Below, piece by piece: positions 15,820 to 23,554 of a DNA stretch of 64,000 nt. This DNA comes from Streptomyces sp. 1331.2. GTDB lineage: Bacteria > Actinomycetota > Actinomycetes > Streptomycetales > Streptomycetaceae. Numbering within the stretch: the first letter of the stretch is position 1; each line of letters starts with the position of its first letter. A model generated the notes under the pieces. That model saw only the letters and a program-made list of their open reading frames with translations. It ran no database searches and had not been told where the DNA came from. The position numbers were made by a program, and so were the translations under genes. The stretch is taken from positions 558,001 through 622,000 of the forward strand of contig NZ_OBMJ01000001.1 of assembly GCF_900199205.1 (NCBI RefSeq). Reading direction: 5' to 3'.

Positions 15820-16386
15820 CTACTGCCTGGGGCCGGCCACGGCGTAGAGCAGGGTGCCGGTCACCAGCAGGGCCGCGGCGGTCGCGGTGGACGCCGCCGT
15901 ACCGGGCGGGAAGAGCATCCACTTGGCCACCTCCCCCACCCGGCCGTCCGGGGTCGGGACGAGCACGGTGAACCCGAGCCAGCCGGTCGGCAGGGCCCAG
16001 GCGAACTGCGCCCCGCACAGCACCGCCCCCAGCGCGGCCAGCCCGACCAGGCCGGCGCTGTCCCGGACGACGACCTCGACGGGGGCGAGCTGCCCTCCCG
16101 CCGCCCGGACGGCCAGCAGTGCCGCACCGGCGGCCGCGCCGATCAGCAGCACGTGCGCCGCCCGGCGCGGCGCCCAGCGGATCGCGGCCGTCCGCTCCAG
16201 CACGACGTCCGGCCCGCCGAGCCCGACGGAGCCCGCCACCACGTTCGCGGTGAGCGCCAGGACCACCGTCCCCAGGTCCGCCGGGCCGCCCCGGTCGAAC
16301 AGCCACACCGCCGCCGCCACCAGCAGGACCACGGCCGCCGAGGCGGGCACCTGCCGGGACCGCGCGTACAGGGCCGACCACCTCAT
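15820..16386 (-). CDS. Small integral membrane protein of ABC operon
   Basis: A 188-residue protein starting MRWSALYARSRQVPASAAV; its ATG overlaps the stop of the upstream permease (ATGA). It contains five or so hydrophobic segments (AVVLLVAAAVWLF, AAHVLLIGAAAGAALLAV, LVGLAALGAVLCGAQFAWAL, TAAALLVTGTLLYAVAG). Specific function unrecognised. Its position suggests an accessory subunit of the ABC exporter encoded upstream. Confidence 0.8.
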   Translation of the reverse strand: MRWSALYARSRQVPASAAVVLLVAAAVWLFDRGGPADLGTVVLALTANVVAGSVGLGGPDVVLERTAAIRWAPRRAAHVLLIGAAAGAALLAVRAAGGQLAPVEVVVRDSAGLVGLAALGAVLCGAQFAWALPTGWLGFTVLVPTPDGRVGEVAKWMLFPPGTAASTATAAALLVTGTLLYAVAGPRQ

Positions 16387-17783
16387 CGCGGCTCCTCCCC
16401 CGCCAGGACCGGAAGCCAGTTCCGGCCCGGGCAGGACAGGGCGGCGGCACGGAGCCCGACGATCCGCGCGCGCTGCTCGTCCGGTGGCAGCGCCGTCAGG
16501 CCCTGCCAGGCGGCGTCGGCCTCCGCCCAGGTCCGGAGCGCGTACGCCTCCGTGCCCTTCTGCTCCAGCGGCCGCAGCCCGGGGTCGTGCAGGGCCCAGC
16601 TCGCGGCGACGCTCTGGGCCGCGATGTCGGCGTGGTCTCCGCTCTCCCGGTCGTTGTACGGGCGACAGTTCGGCACCAGGCCGTACCCGACCAGCAGGCG
16701 GGTCAGCTGCTCGCCCGTCGTCCCGTCGAGCAGCCGGTCGTCGAAGTCGACGAGTACCGTGCCCCCGGTGATCCCGCGTGCGTCGCCCAGCGCGCGCAGC
16801 GCGGTGTCCTCCCGCACCGAGGTCGGCGCCGCGTCGCCCAGGACGCCGTGCAGCACGCTCAGCGCCTCCCTGCCGCGCAGGGCGAGCTCGGGCAGGCGCG
16901 AGCTGTTCGCCCGCGTCACGCACACCGGTCCGTCGCAGACCTGGGCGGCGGCGGCCCGGTCGACCACGTAGGTATCGCGCGGGTCGCCCGGGAGCACCGG
17001 CAGGGCCAGCGCCGCGCCGGCCAGGACGGGGAGCACCGCGAGCAGCCGGGCCCGGCGGGTCACCGCCGAGAGCAGCGCGAAGCCGGTGGCGAGCAGGCCG
17101 AGCAGCCAGAGCGCCTGGCCCAGGTGCACGGAGCCGGCGAGCGTCAGCAGCATCTGCCGCGGCTCCGCGATCGACGGTGACAGCTGGGCGAGCCGGTTCG
17201 GCGCCGTGCTCGACGGCAGTGCCCCGTCGCTCCTCGCGTTCACGAGGACGTCCGCCAGCAGGAGGGCGAGGACCACCAGGGCGGGCGGGGTGAACACCGA
17301 CGGCAGCGTCCGCGCGACGCCCATGCCGAACACGGCCCCCGCGACCAGGGCGAGCGCCGCCACCAGTGGGATCGGCAGCCAGCCGAGGTGCGTGAACGTG
17401 GTGGCGCCGAGGGCGACCTGGACCCCGCCGACCGCGACGACCAGGCCGAAGCCCGAGGCCAGCGCGAGCGCCAGCGCCCCGGCCGGCAGCGCTGCCCGGC
17501 GCCAGGCCGGCCGCGGTGTCGTCACCAGCAGTTCGGCCATCCGCGAGCGGGCGTCGCGAAGCCCGTACACCGCGCCCAGGCCGACCACGAGCGGCCACCA
17601 GAAGGCCAGCAGGTACCGGGTCCACAGGGCCATGGAGGTCCACTGCGCCGTCCACCCTGCGCCGCCCCGCCACCAGACCCCGTCGATCAGGCAGAAGACC
17701 GCCAGGCTGCCGACCCCGACGACGAGGCCGGGCCAGGGGGCGGCGGAGCGCTTCAGCTCGGTGCGCAGGAGTCGTCCGATCAC
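16383..17783 (-). CDS. ABC-2-like membrane permease with extracytoplasmic loop
   Basis: A 466-residue protein; GTG start (IGRLLRTELKRSAAPWPG). Six or more transmembrane helices occupy residues 15-265 (SLAVFCLIDGVWW, LALALASGFGLVVAVGGVQVALG, WLLGLLATGFALL). A ~200-residue soluble C-terminal portion follows, with cysteine pairs CDGPVC, NCRPYN and SCPG that could be disulfide-bonded outside. It is downstream of the ATPase gene and overlaps the next gene by ATGA. The substrate is unknown; lipid or antibiotic export is typical for such sigma-linked ABC operons. Confidence 0.82.
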   Translation of the reverse strand: MIGRLLRTELKRSAAPWPGLVVGVGSLAVFCLIDGVWWRGGAGWTAQWTSMALWTRYLLAFWWPLVVGLGAVYGLRDARSRMAELLVTTPRPAWRRAALPAGALALALASGFGLVVAVGGVQVALGATTFTHLGWLPIPLVAALALVAGAVFGMGVARTLPSVFTPPALVVLALLLADVLVNARSDGALPSSTAPNRLAQLSPSIAEPRQMLLTLAGSVHLGQALWLLGLLATGFALLSAVTRRARLLAVLPVLAGAALALPVLPGDPRDTYVVDRAAAAQVCDGPVCVTRANSSRLPELALRGREALSVLHGVLGDAAPTSVREDTALRALGDARGITGGTVLVDFDDRLLDGTTGEQLTRLLVGYGLVPNCRPYNDRESGDHADIAAQSVAASWALHDPGLRPLEQKGTEAYALRTWAEADAAWQGLTALPPDEQRARIVGLRAAALSCPGRNWLPVLAGEEPR

Positions 17784-18588
17784 CAGGTGCCCCCGGCCGG
17801 CCGGAGGTGCGCAGCAGTGCCGAGTAGCCGCGCTCCAGCGGGCTGTCGCCCGGGTGCTCGGCGCTGCCCGCCGCGGCGAGGTCCTGCGGCGTGCCCTGGA
17901 AGACCAGCCGGCCCTCGGCGAAGAGCACCACGTCGGAGCAGGCGGCGGCGACGTCCTCGACCAGGTGGGTGGAGACGACCACGCAGGTGTCGCGGCCGAG
18001 CTCCTGCAGCAGTTCGCGGAAGCGCAGCCGCTGCGCCGGGTCCAGGCCCGCGGTCGGCTCGTCCAGCAGCAGTACGGCGGGGTCGTTGACGATGGCCTGG
18101 GCGATGCCGGCCCGCCGCACCATGCCGCCGGACAGGGTCTTCATCCGGTGGTCGGCGCGGTCCGCCAGGCCCACCCGCTCGACGGCCCGCTGGACGGCCC
18201 CGGGGATGTCCGCCTTCGGGACCTCCTTCAGCCAGGCCATGTACTCGACGAACTCGCGCACCGTGAAGCGCTTGTAGTAGCCGAAGTCCTGCGGGAGGTA
18301 GCCGATCCGGCGGCGCAGGGCGCGGTGGTCGCCCGGCCGGCCCACCGGGGTGCCGAGCAGTTCCAGCTCGCCCCCGGCGGGGCGCAGCACGGTGGCCAGC
18401 GCCCGGATCAGGCTGGTCTTCCCGGCGCCGTTGGGCCCCAGCAGGCCGTGGGCGCCGGTGCCCAGGGCGAGGTCGAGCCCGTCGACGGCCAGTTTCCGCC
18501 GTCCGACGCGGACCTTCAGGCCGTCGGCCCGGATCTCCCAGGCGTAGGTCTTCGGCGCGGTGTCGGCCGTGCTCGTCATGGGCGTCAT
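17780..18588 (-). CDS. ABC transporter ATP-binding protein (apparent 3' frameshift)
   Basis: The ATPase domain is complete: Walker A GPNGAGKTS, Q-loop YLPQDFGYY, signature TLSGGMVRRAG, Walker B VLLLDEPTAGLDP and H-loop STHLVED. It belongs to the ABC-2/drug exporter class and pairs with the permease downstream. The reading frame has no stop where the domain ends (ERGYSALLRTSGRPGAP) and would run on through the permease gene in an unrelated frame. The run of five C at 17790-17794 is the likely cause: one extra C gives a TGA overlapping the permease GTG (GTGA, 17780-17783), which matches the coupling seen in the rest of this operon. Either start, 18588 or 18579, is possible. The end given assumes this correction. 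Confidence 0.82.
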
Positions 18589-18605
18589 GCGGTGGTGCCT
18601 GTCAT
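18585..18605 (-). CDS. Six-codon mini-ORF (MTGTTA) coupled to the ABC ATPase start
   Basis: ATG at 18605 with AAAGGGA 8-14 bases upstream; its TGA overlaps the ATPase ATG (ATGA). The two starts sit in a near-exact 17-bp duplication of CACCGCATGAC. The strong Shine-Dalgarno serves the mini-ORF, so ATPase translation may depend on termination and restart. It could equally be a chance product of the duplication. Confidence 0.35.
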   Translation of the reverse strand: MTGTTA

Positions 18606-18620
18606 GCGGTGGTCCCTTTC

Positions 18621-18746
18621 GAGGGGCTTGGGAGTCTTCGGGGTGTTCAGGGTCTTCAGGGGCTTGGGGGTCTTCGGGGTCTTCGGGGTCTTCGGGGTGT
18701 TCAGGGTCTTCAGGGTCTTAGGGGTCTTCGGGGTCTTCGGGGTCTT
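18621..18746. repeat. 9-bp tandem repeat, ~14 copies (consensus CGGGGTCTT on + strand)
   Basis: Fourteen consecutive nonamers, mostly CGGGGTCTT with variants CAGGGTCTT, CGGGGTGTT and GGGGGTCTT, in the 174-bp gap between the anti-sigma stop (18763) and the ABC ATPase start. On the transcribed minus strand the unit reads GAAGACCCC. The array is open in several frames but matches no known protein. Confidence 0.85.
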
Positions 18747-18762
18747 CGGGGCGAGGACGGCG

Positions 18763-19653
18763 TCACAGCGTCGGATACGCGTTCCTGCGGACGACCACCG
18801 CGCCGGCGCCGAGCGCCAGCAGCAGCCCCCACAGCGGCAGTTGCTCCGGCTGGAGGGCGGCGGGGACGCGGCCGGAGACCCACGCGGGTGCTGCGACGAG
18901 GGCGCCCCAGGCGGCGGCCAGCCCGACGGCGGCGCGGGTCACGCCGACCACGCTGCCCAGCGCCAGGGCGGTGGAGGTGAAGGCCAGCGAGGGCAGCAGC
19001 CACTGCGCGGCCGTCATGGTGCCGGTCAGCCGGCCGCCCGCCAGCAGCGCGGGCACGACCACCAGGAGCACCGCCGTGGTGCGCCGGAGCAGCAGGGGCA
19101 GGCCGGCCCGGGCGGTCGAGGCCGTCAGTTCGTACGCCGGGTCGAGGGCCCGCGACCAGGCCGCGGCGACCCCGCACAGCGGCAGTACGGGTGCGAGCGG
19201 CAGCACGGGCGAGGCCGTGCCGGACAGCAGCGGCGGCGCGAGGGCGGCCAGCAGCAGCGCGATCAGGGTCACCAGGGCGGTCGTCGCCAGCCACGGGGTC
19301 AGCACCGGTGTCAGCCAGGCCGACACCCACCGGGGGCGGAACCGGCGCGCGGGCGGGCGGCCGGCCGCGTCCAGCTGCGGTGCCAGGCCGGCCCGGACGG
19401 TGTCCACGAGGGCGGCGATGCCGGGCGCCCCGGTGGCCACGGAGTCGGCCAGGCGGCCGCGGCAGGGCGCGCAGGTCTCCAGATGGGCCTCCAGCGCCCA
19501 CACCGTGTCCGCCGGCAGCGCCGTGTCGCCGCGGGCGTAGTCGGCGATCAACCGCGTCGACGCGTGGTCGCCGCCGCTTCGCCCAGGTGGCTCGCGCCGC
19601 GGGTTCCGCTCGCGCCGCTGGTTCCGTTCGTTTCGCTGGTTCCGCTCCCTCAT
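18763..19653 (-). CDS. zf-HC2 anti-sigma factor with multi-pass membrane domain
   Basis: A 296-residue protein whose ATG overlaps the stop of the sigma gene (ATGA). After a basic repeat-like N-terminus (NQRNERNQRRERNPRRE), a zf-HC2 anti-sigma domain carries HLETCAPCRG (H-x3-C-x2-C) at ~58-67. The rest has about six hydrophobic helices (LVTLIALLLAALAPPLL, AVLLVVVPALLAGG, ALALGSVVGVTRAAVGLA, LPLWGLLLALGAGAVVV). It should hold the cognate ECF sigma at the membrane and release it on an envelope signal. Confidence 0.88.
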   Translation of the reverse strand: MRERNQRNERNQRRERNPRREPPGRSGGDHASTRLIADYARGDTALPADTVWALEAHLETCAPCRGRLADSVATGAPGIAALVDTVRAGLAPQLDAAGRPPARRFRPRWVSAWLTPVLTPWLATTALVTLIALLLAALAPPLLSGTASPVLPLAPVLPLCGVAAAWSRALDPAYELTASTARAGLPLLLRRTTAVLLVVVPALLAGGRLTGTMTAAQWLLPSLAFTSTALALGSVVGVTRAAVGLAAAWGALVAAPAWVSGRVPAALQPEQLPLWGLLLALGAGAVVVRRNAYPTL

Positions 19654-20267
19654 GCCAGTGCCTCCCGCATTGCGATCCGGGCCCGGCGGGCGCGGGTCTT
19701 GACCGTGCCCTCGGGCAGTCTGAGCAGGACCGCCGTCTCCCGGACGGAGAGCCCGTCGAGCACCGTGGCCTGCAGTACCTCGCGCAGTTCCGGCGCCAGC
19801 CGCCGCAGCGCGTCGCCGACGTCACCGCCGACGGTCCCGGCGAGCGCCTCCTCCTCCGCCGCGGGCACCACCGCCCGCTCGGCGGCGGCGACCGGCGGCT
19901 CGGCGTGGTGGGCCCGGCGCCGGAACGCGTCGACCAGACGGCGCGCCGCGATCGTCCACAGCCATCCGACGGCCGTCCCGCCGACCGCGCTCCCGGCGAA
20001 CGCGCCGGCCGCGCGCCACACCGCCAGATAGGTCTCCTGCATGACCTCGGCGACGATCTGCTCGTCCGCGCAGCGGCGGCGCAGCCGCACCGCCAGCCAC
20101 GGCGACGTCCGCCGGTACAGCTCGTCGAACGCCCCGCGGTCGCCCCTGGCCACCAGCCGGACGAGGCGTTCCTCGTCCAGCTCGTCCAGTGCTCTCCTCC
20201 GTGATCTCACACCAGCCAGACGCCCGATCCGGCGCGCAGGTTCTGCATCCGGCGTGACCTGCGTCAC
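19650..20267 (-). CDS. ECF RNA polymerase sigma factor
   Basis: Sigma-70 region 2 (GAFDELYRRTSPWLAVRLR, IVAEVMQETYLAVWR, AVGWLWTIAARRLVDAFRR) and region 4 (LRRLAPELREVLQATVLDGLSVRETAVLLRLP is the core, GTVKTRARRARIAMREAL the end) are complete. I give the GTG at 20267 (205 aa, GGGAGG just upstream, short spacing); a GTG at 20210 (186 aa) would also contain the whole domain. Coupled by ATGA to its zf-HC2 anti-sigma gene and followed by an ABC transporter, the probable target output of the stress signal. Confidence 0.88.
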   Translation of the reverse strand: MTQVTPDAEPARRIGRLAGVRSRRRALDELDEERLVRLVARGDRGAFDELYRRTSPWLAVRLRRRCADEQIVAEVMQETYLAVWRAAGAFAGSAVGGTAVGWLWTIAARRLVDAFRRRAHHAEPPVAAAERAVVPAAEEEALAGTVGGDVGDALRRLAPELREVLQATVLDGLSVRETAVLLRLPEGTVKTRARRARIAMREALA

Positions 20268-20360
20268 AGCCTCCCGGCGGGGGTCGACGGCCCGGCGGGT
20301 CGTACGCCGCGGGCGGGCCCAGACTGGAGGGGACCGCCCCGCCGCAGGAAGGCGTCCGAC

Positions 20361-21338
20361 ATGGATGCACCGCGAACGCGTACCACCGCCGTCGGACCGG
20401 CCGTGACCCTGCCGGCCCTGCCCCTGGCCGACTGGCGCCCGACCAAGGACACGCTGCACCTGTACTGCCAGATCCTCGGGAAGATCCGGCTGGCGACCAC
20501 TGCGCCGCGCAACCACTGGTGGAACGCCCCGCTCTACGTCGACGTGCGCGGCCTCACCACCCGGCGGCTGCACCACCGGGGCACGACCTTCGAGATCACC
20601 CTCGACCTCGTCGACCACGCCCTGCTGATACGGACCGCCGACGGGCGCAGGGACTCCTTCGAGCTCGCCGACGGGCTGTCCGTCGCCGAGTTCGACGCCC
20701 GGCTGCACCGGGCCCTGGACGGGTTGGGTGTCGACGTCGCGATCAGGGAGCAGCCGTTCGGCGTCCCGATGACGACGCCGTTCCCCCGGGACCGCGACCA
20801 CGCCGCCTGGGACCGGGACGCCGTGGAGCGCTTCGGCCGGGTCCTCGACTGGTCGGACTCGGTGTTCGAGGAGTTCAGCGGGTGGTTCAACGGGAAGACC
20901 AGCCCGGTCCACCTGTTCTGGCACAGCTTCGACCTCGCGGTCACCAGGTTCTCCGGCCGGTCCGCGCCGCCGCAGGACGTCGACCCCGTCACCCGGGAGG
21001 CGTACACCCACGAGGTCATCTCGTTCGGCTTCTGGCCCGGCGACGACCGGCTGGGCGAGGCCGCCTACTACTCCTACACGGCCCCGGCGCCCGCCGGGCT
21101 CCGGGACCAGCCGCTCGCCGCCGGCAGCTGGACCGAATCCGGCGCGGGCCTGCTGGCGGTCCTGCCGTACGAGGCCGTCCGCGCCTCGGCGGAGCCGGCC
21201 ACGGTGCTCCTCGCCTTCCTGCAGAGCGCCTACGAGGCGGGCGCCCGCCTGGCCGGGTGGGACGTCGACGGCCTGGAGTCGACCTGGTGCCCCACGCCCG
21301 ATGAGCTCCACCGGCTCCGGCAGCTCGGGCGCGCCTGA
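20361..21338 (+). CDS. DUF5996 family protein
   Basis: A 325-residue protein with AGGAAGG before the ATG, divergent from the sigma gene with a 93-bp gap. The DUF5996 pattern is clear: WRPTKDTLHLYCQILGKIRL, NHWWNAPLYVDVRGLTT, a Phe-rich PVHLFWHSFDLAVTRFSGR and YTHEVISFGFWPGD. It has no signal peptide or transmembrane segment, so it is probably cytoplasmic. The function of the family is unknown; conserved His/Trp/Asp residues hint at an enzyme. Confidence 0.88.
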   Translation: MDAPRTRTTAVGPAVTLPALPLADWRPTKDTLHLYCQILGKIRLATTAPRNHWWNAPLYVDVRGLTTRRLHHRGTTFEITLDLVDHALLIRTADGRRDSFELADGLSVAEFDARLHRALDGLGVDVAIREQPFGVPMTTPFPRDRDHAAWDRDAVERFGRVLDWSDSVFEEFSGWFNGKTSPVHLFWHSFDLAVTRFSGRSAPPQDVDPVTREAYTHEVISFGFWPGDDRLGEAAYYSYTAPAPAGLRDQPLAAGSWTESGAGLLAVLPYEAVRASAEPATVLLAFLQSAYEAGARLAGWDVDGLESTWCPTPDELHRLRQLGRA

Positions 21339-21398
21339 AGGCAGCTCGGGCAGGCCTGAAGGCAGCTCCGGCAGCTCCGCACGGAGTGAGCGGGAAGG

Positions 21399-22343
21399 TC
21401 AGCCCAGCGCCTTCGCCCGCCAGTAGCCGTACTGGTCGAGCGGGTCGCCGTCGAAGGTCCACGGCCAGGCCGTGACGGTGTCGCCGATGAGGCGGTAGGC
21501 GTCGGCCCCCTCGCGTGCCCGGCCGGCCTGGACGAGGGCGAAGGCGAGCAGGTTCAGGTCGGCCAGCGCGGCCGCGTGCCGCAGGTGGCCGGGGCGGGGC
21601 CAGCCGGCCAGGGCGGTGTCGAGCGCGGTGGCGGCGCGGTGGGTCGCCCACTGGCGGCGGACCAGCAGGGCGTCGATGCCGCCGCGGGCGACCGTACGGG
21701 CGTGCTCGTCGACCAGCGCGGTCAGTTCCACGCCCACGACGGGCGAGGCGGCGGGCGCCGAGCCCCGGACGCCCTGCACGAAGTCGAGCTGGCTGCTGCG
21801 CGAACCGCACTCCTCCGGCGACAGGTAGCGCAGCATCTGCAGATGGGCTTCGCGGTTCCACGGGTCGCGCGAGGTCACCTCGTGCCAGACGGCGAAGGCC
21901 TGGCGCGAGTCGGCACGCTCCAGGCGGAGGATCCCGAGCAGCACCACCCAGGGTTCGGGGTCGTCGGGGGCGGCGTCGGCCGCGCTGCGGCACCGGTCGA
22001 CGGCGTCGGCCGCGTCCTCCATCCGCCCGGTCTGCCGGCCGCGGCACAGCGCGGCCCAGGCCTCGAACACCTGCGGGTCGGCCGCGTGCGGACGGCGCAT
22101 CCGCCAGGACCGGACCAGTCCGGAGTGGGCCGCCGCCTCGGCGAGCACGGCGAAGCGGTGCCCGCGGCGGTCCCAGTCCCGGCCGGCCGTGTGGAGCAGC
22201 CGCTCCACCTGGTCGACCTGGATGGCCACCTGGCCGGGCATCGTCGGGGAGCTCAACTGTCTTCGTACCCGACCGAGTTCGACGTCGTCGAGCTCCGGCC
22301 GGACACGCGGGCCGGAGGGGAGGAATCTTCGAAGGAGCGACAC
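21399..22343 (-). CDS. TPR-like protein of unknown function
   Basis: A 314-residue protein; GTG start (SLLRRFLPSGPRVRPELDD). Helical throughout, with TPR-type alternation in the middle (DPEPWVVLLGILRLERAD, DPWNREAHLQMLRYLSPEE) and an Ala/Leu-rich C-terminal half (ATALDTALAGWPRPGHL). No transmembrane segment. It is a conserved type of Streptomyces hypothetical protein; I cannot assign a role. The next gene on this strand, upstream, is the MpaB-type oxygenase, 125 bp away. Confidence 0.75.
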   Translation of the reverse strand: MSLLRRFLPSGPRVRPELDDVELGRVRRQLSSPTMPGQVAIQVDQVERLLHTAGRDWDRRGHRFAVLAEAAAHSGLVRSWRMRRPHAADPQVFEAWAALCRGRQTGRMEDAADAVDRCRSAADAAPDDPEPWVVLLGILRLERADSRQAFAVWHEVTSRDPWNREAHLQMLRYLSPEECGSRSSQLDFVQGVRGSAPAASPVVGVELTALVDEHARTVARGGIDALLVRRQWATHRAATALDTALAGWPRPGHLRHAAALADLNLLAFALVQAGRAREGADAYRLIGDTVTAWPWTFDGDPLDQYGYWRAKALG

Positions 22344-22372
22344 GCGCCGCAGCCTAGGCGCCCGGTCCGTTT

Positions 22373-22406
22373 TCGGACAGACCCCGAGGGAAACCGTTAT
22401 GTCCGA
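22373..22406. promoter_or_regulatory. Inverted repeat upstream of the TPR-like gene
   Basis: TCGGACA and TGTCCGA, perfect 7-bp arms separated by 20 bases, 30 bp upstream of the GTG at 22343 in an otherwise noncoding 125-bp gap. This is the spacing of a regulatory site, but the owner is unknown. Confidence 0.3.
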
Positions 22407-22468
22407 CAGATCCCGGTGACGGCGCCGTCGCGCACGGCTACGGGCTCGGCGCCGCCGCCGGACAGGCC

Positions 22469-23392
22469 CTACGCGCCGGCCCGGGCGGTGGCCCGGGCGT
22501 ACGCGGCGGCGCGGATCTGCGAGGGGCCGCAGGCCCAGACCATGATCCGGCCGCCGGTCCGGGCGATCGGGCGGTCCCAGGCCGCGCGGACGAACCCCGG
22601 CCGCCGGACGCCGAGTTCGGCCCTGGCCCAGGCCGGCAGCAGGTCGATCGAGGCGTTCGTCAACACCCGGACGGCGGCGCGCTCGCGGCGGCTGCGGCCG
22701 AAGCCGCGCAGCAGCCGGAGCACGTCCAGGGCGGCCGGGGTGACGTGCAACTCCGGCCGGATCCGGGCCAGATAGGCCGCGACCTCGGCGGCGGAGCGGG
22801 GTACGTCGGCGGCGCCCAGCCGTTCGGCGACGGTCGCCGCCTCGGCGAAGTACCGGTCCCGGGCGGCGGCGTCCAACGGCTGGGCGGCGTAGGCCTGGTA
22901 GCCGGTCAGGAAGCAGGACACCTCGGCGGTGTGGACCCAGGTGAGCAGGTCGGGATCGTCGGCCCGGTAGGGGCGACCGTCCGGTGCGGTGCCGCGGATC
23001 CGGGGGTGGATCCTGCGCACGCCGGCTATCGCCTGTTCGGCCGCCGCCGTCGAGCCGAGGGTCGTGGTGGCGACGAACCGGGCGGTCCGGTTCAGCCGGC
23101 CGGTCGGGTCGGTGCGGAAGTCGGAGTGCGCGTCGACGGCGGCCATCGCCAGCGGGTGCAGGGACTGCAGCAGCAGCGCCGCGAAGCCGCCCACCAGCAT
23201 CCCGGCCGGGTGCCCGTGCACCTGCCACACCACACTGGCCGGCCCGAACAGCCCCGGATCCCCCGCCGGGCGGTCGTAGCGCTCCAGGTGCAGGTCCTGC
23301 CCGTGCACGGTCGCGTTGATCTCGGCCAACAGCCGTGCCCGCAGCGCCGCGAGCGGCGTTCGCCGCCCGCCCTCCCCGGTCCCCTGTCCCAT
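22469..23392 (-). CDS. Oxygenase MpaB family protein (DUF2236)
   Basis: A 307-residue protein. The ATG at 23392 has GAGGAGGGG about ten bases upstream. DUF2236 features: PASVVWQVHGHPAGMLVGGFAALLLQSLHPLAM near residue 50-85, NRTARFVATTTLGS, and DLLTWVHTAEVSCFLTGYQAY with conserved histidines expected to coordinate haem. Related proteins include latex-clearing and fungal MpaB oxygenases acting on isoprenoid chains. The substrate here is unknown and no isoprenoid genes are adjacent. Confidence 0.85.
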   Translation of the reverse strand: MGQGTGEGGRRTPLAALRARLLAEINATVHGQDLHLERYDRPAGDPGLFGPASVVWQVHGHPAGMLVGGFAALLLQSLHPLAMAAVDAHSDFRTDPTGRLNRTARFVATTTLGSTAAAEQAIAGVRRIHPRIRGTAPDGRPYRADDPDLLTWVHTAEVSCFLTGYQAYAAQPLDAAARDRYFAEAATVAERLGAADVPRSAAEVAAYLARIRPELHVTPAALDVLRLLRGFGRSRRERAAVRVLTNASIDLLPAWARAELGVRRPGFVRAAWDRPIARTGGRIMVWACGPSQIRAAAYARATARAGA

Positions 23393-23554
23393 CCCGCCCG
23401 CCCCCTCCTCGACGTGAGCCCTCACCGTACCGGCGGCGCCCGGCCCCGGCGCCGGAGGGGATGTCGGTGGCCCCCACTGCGGTCGGCCCCATGACCACCG
23501 TTCGGCTCCGTCACCGAGGGCGTGGCCGCCCGCCCCCCTGCGCACCGGGCCCGG

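Noticed and set aside
15820..18588. A single 922-residue protein combining ABC ATPase and membrane domain
   Set aside because: The middle ~465 residues are an out-of-frame reading of the permease gene and are low-complexity. The ends are two different genes that happen to share a frame; a one-base indel explains the lost stop.
18621..18746. CRISPR array
   Set aside because: The units are 9 bp and directly adjacent, without spacers, so this is a simple tandem repeat.
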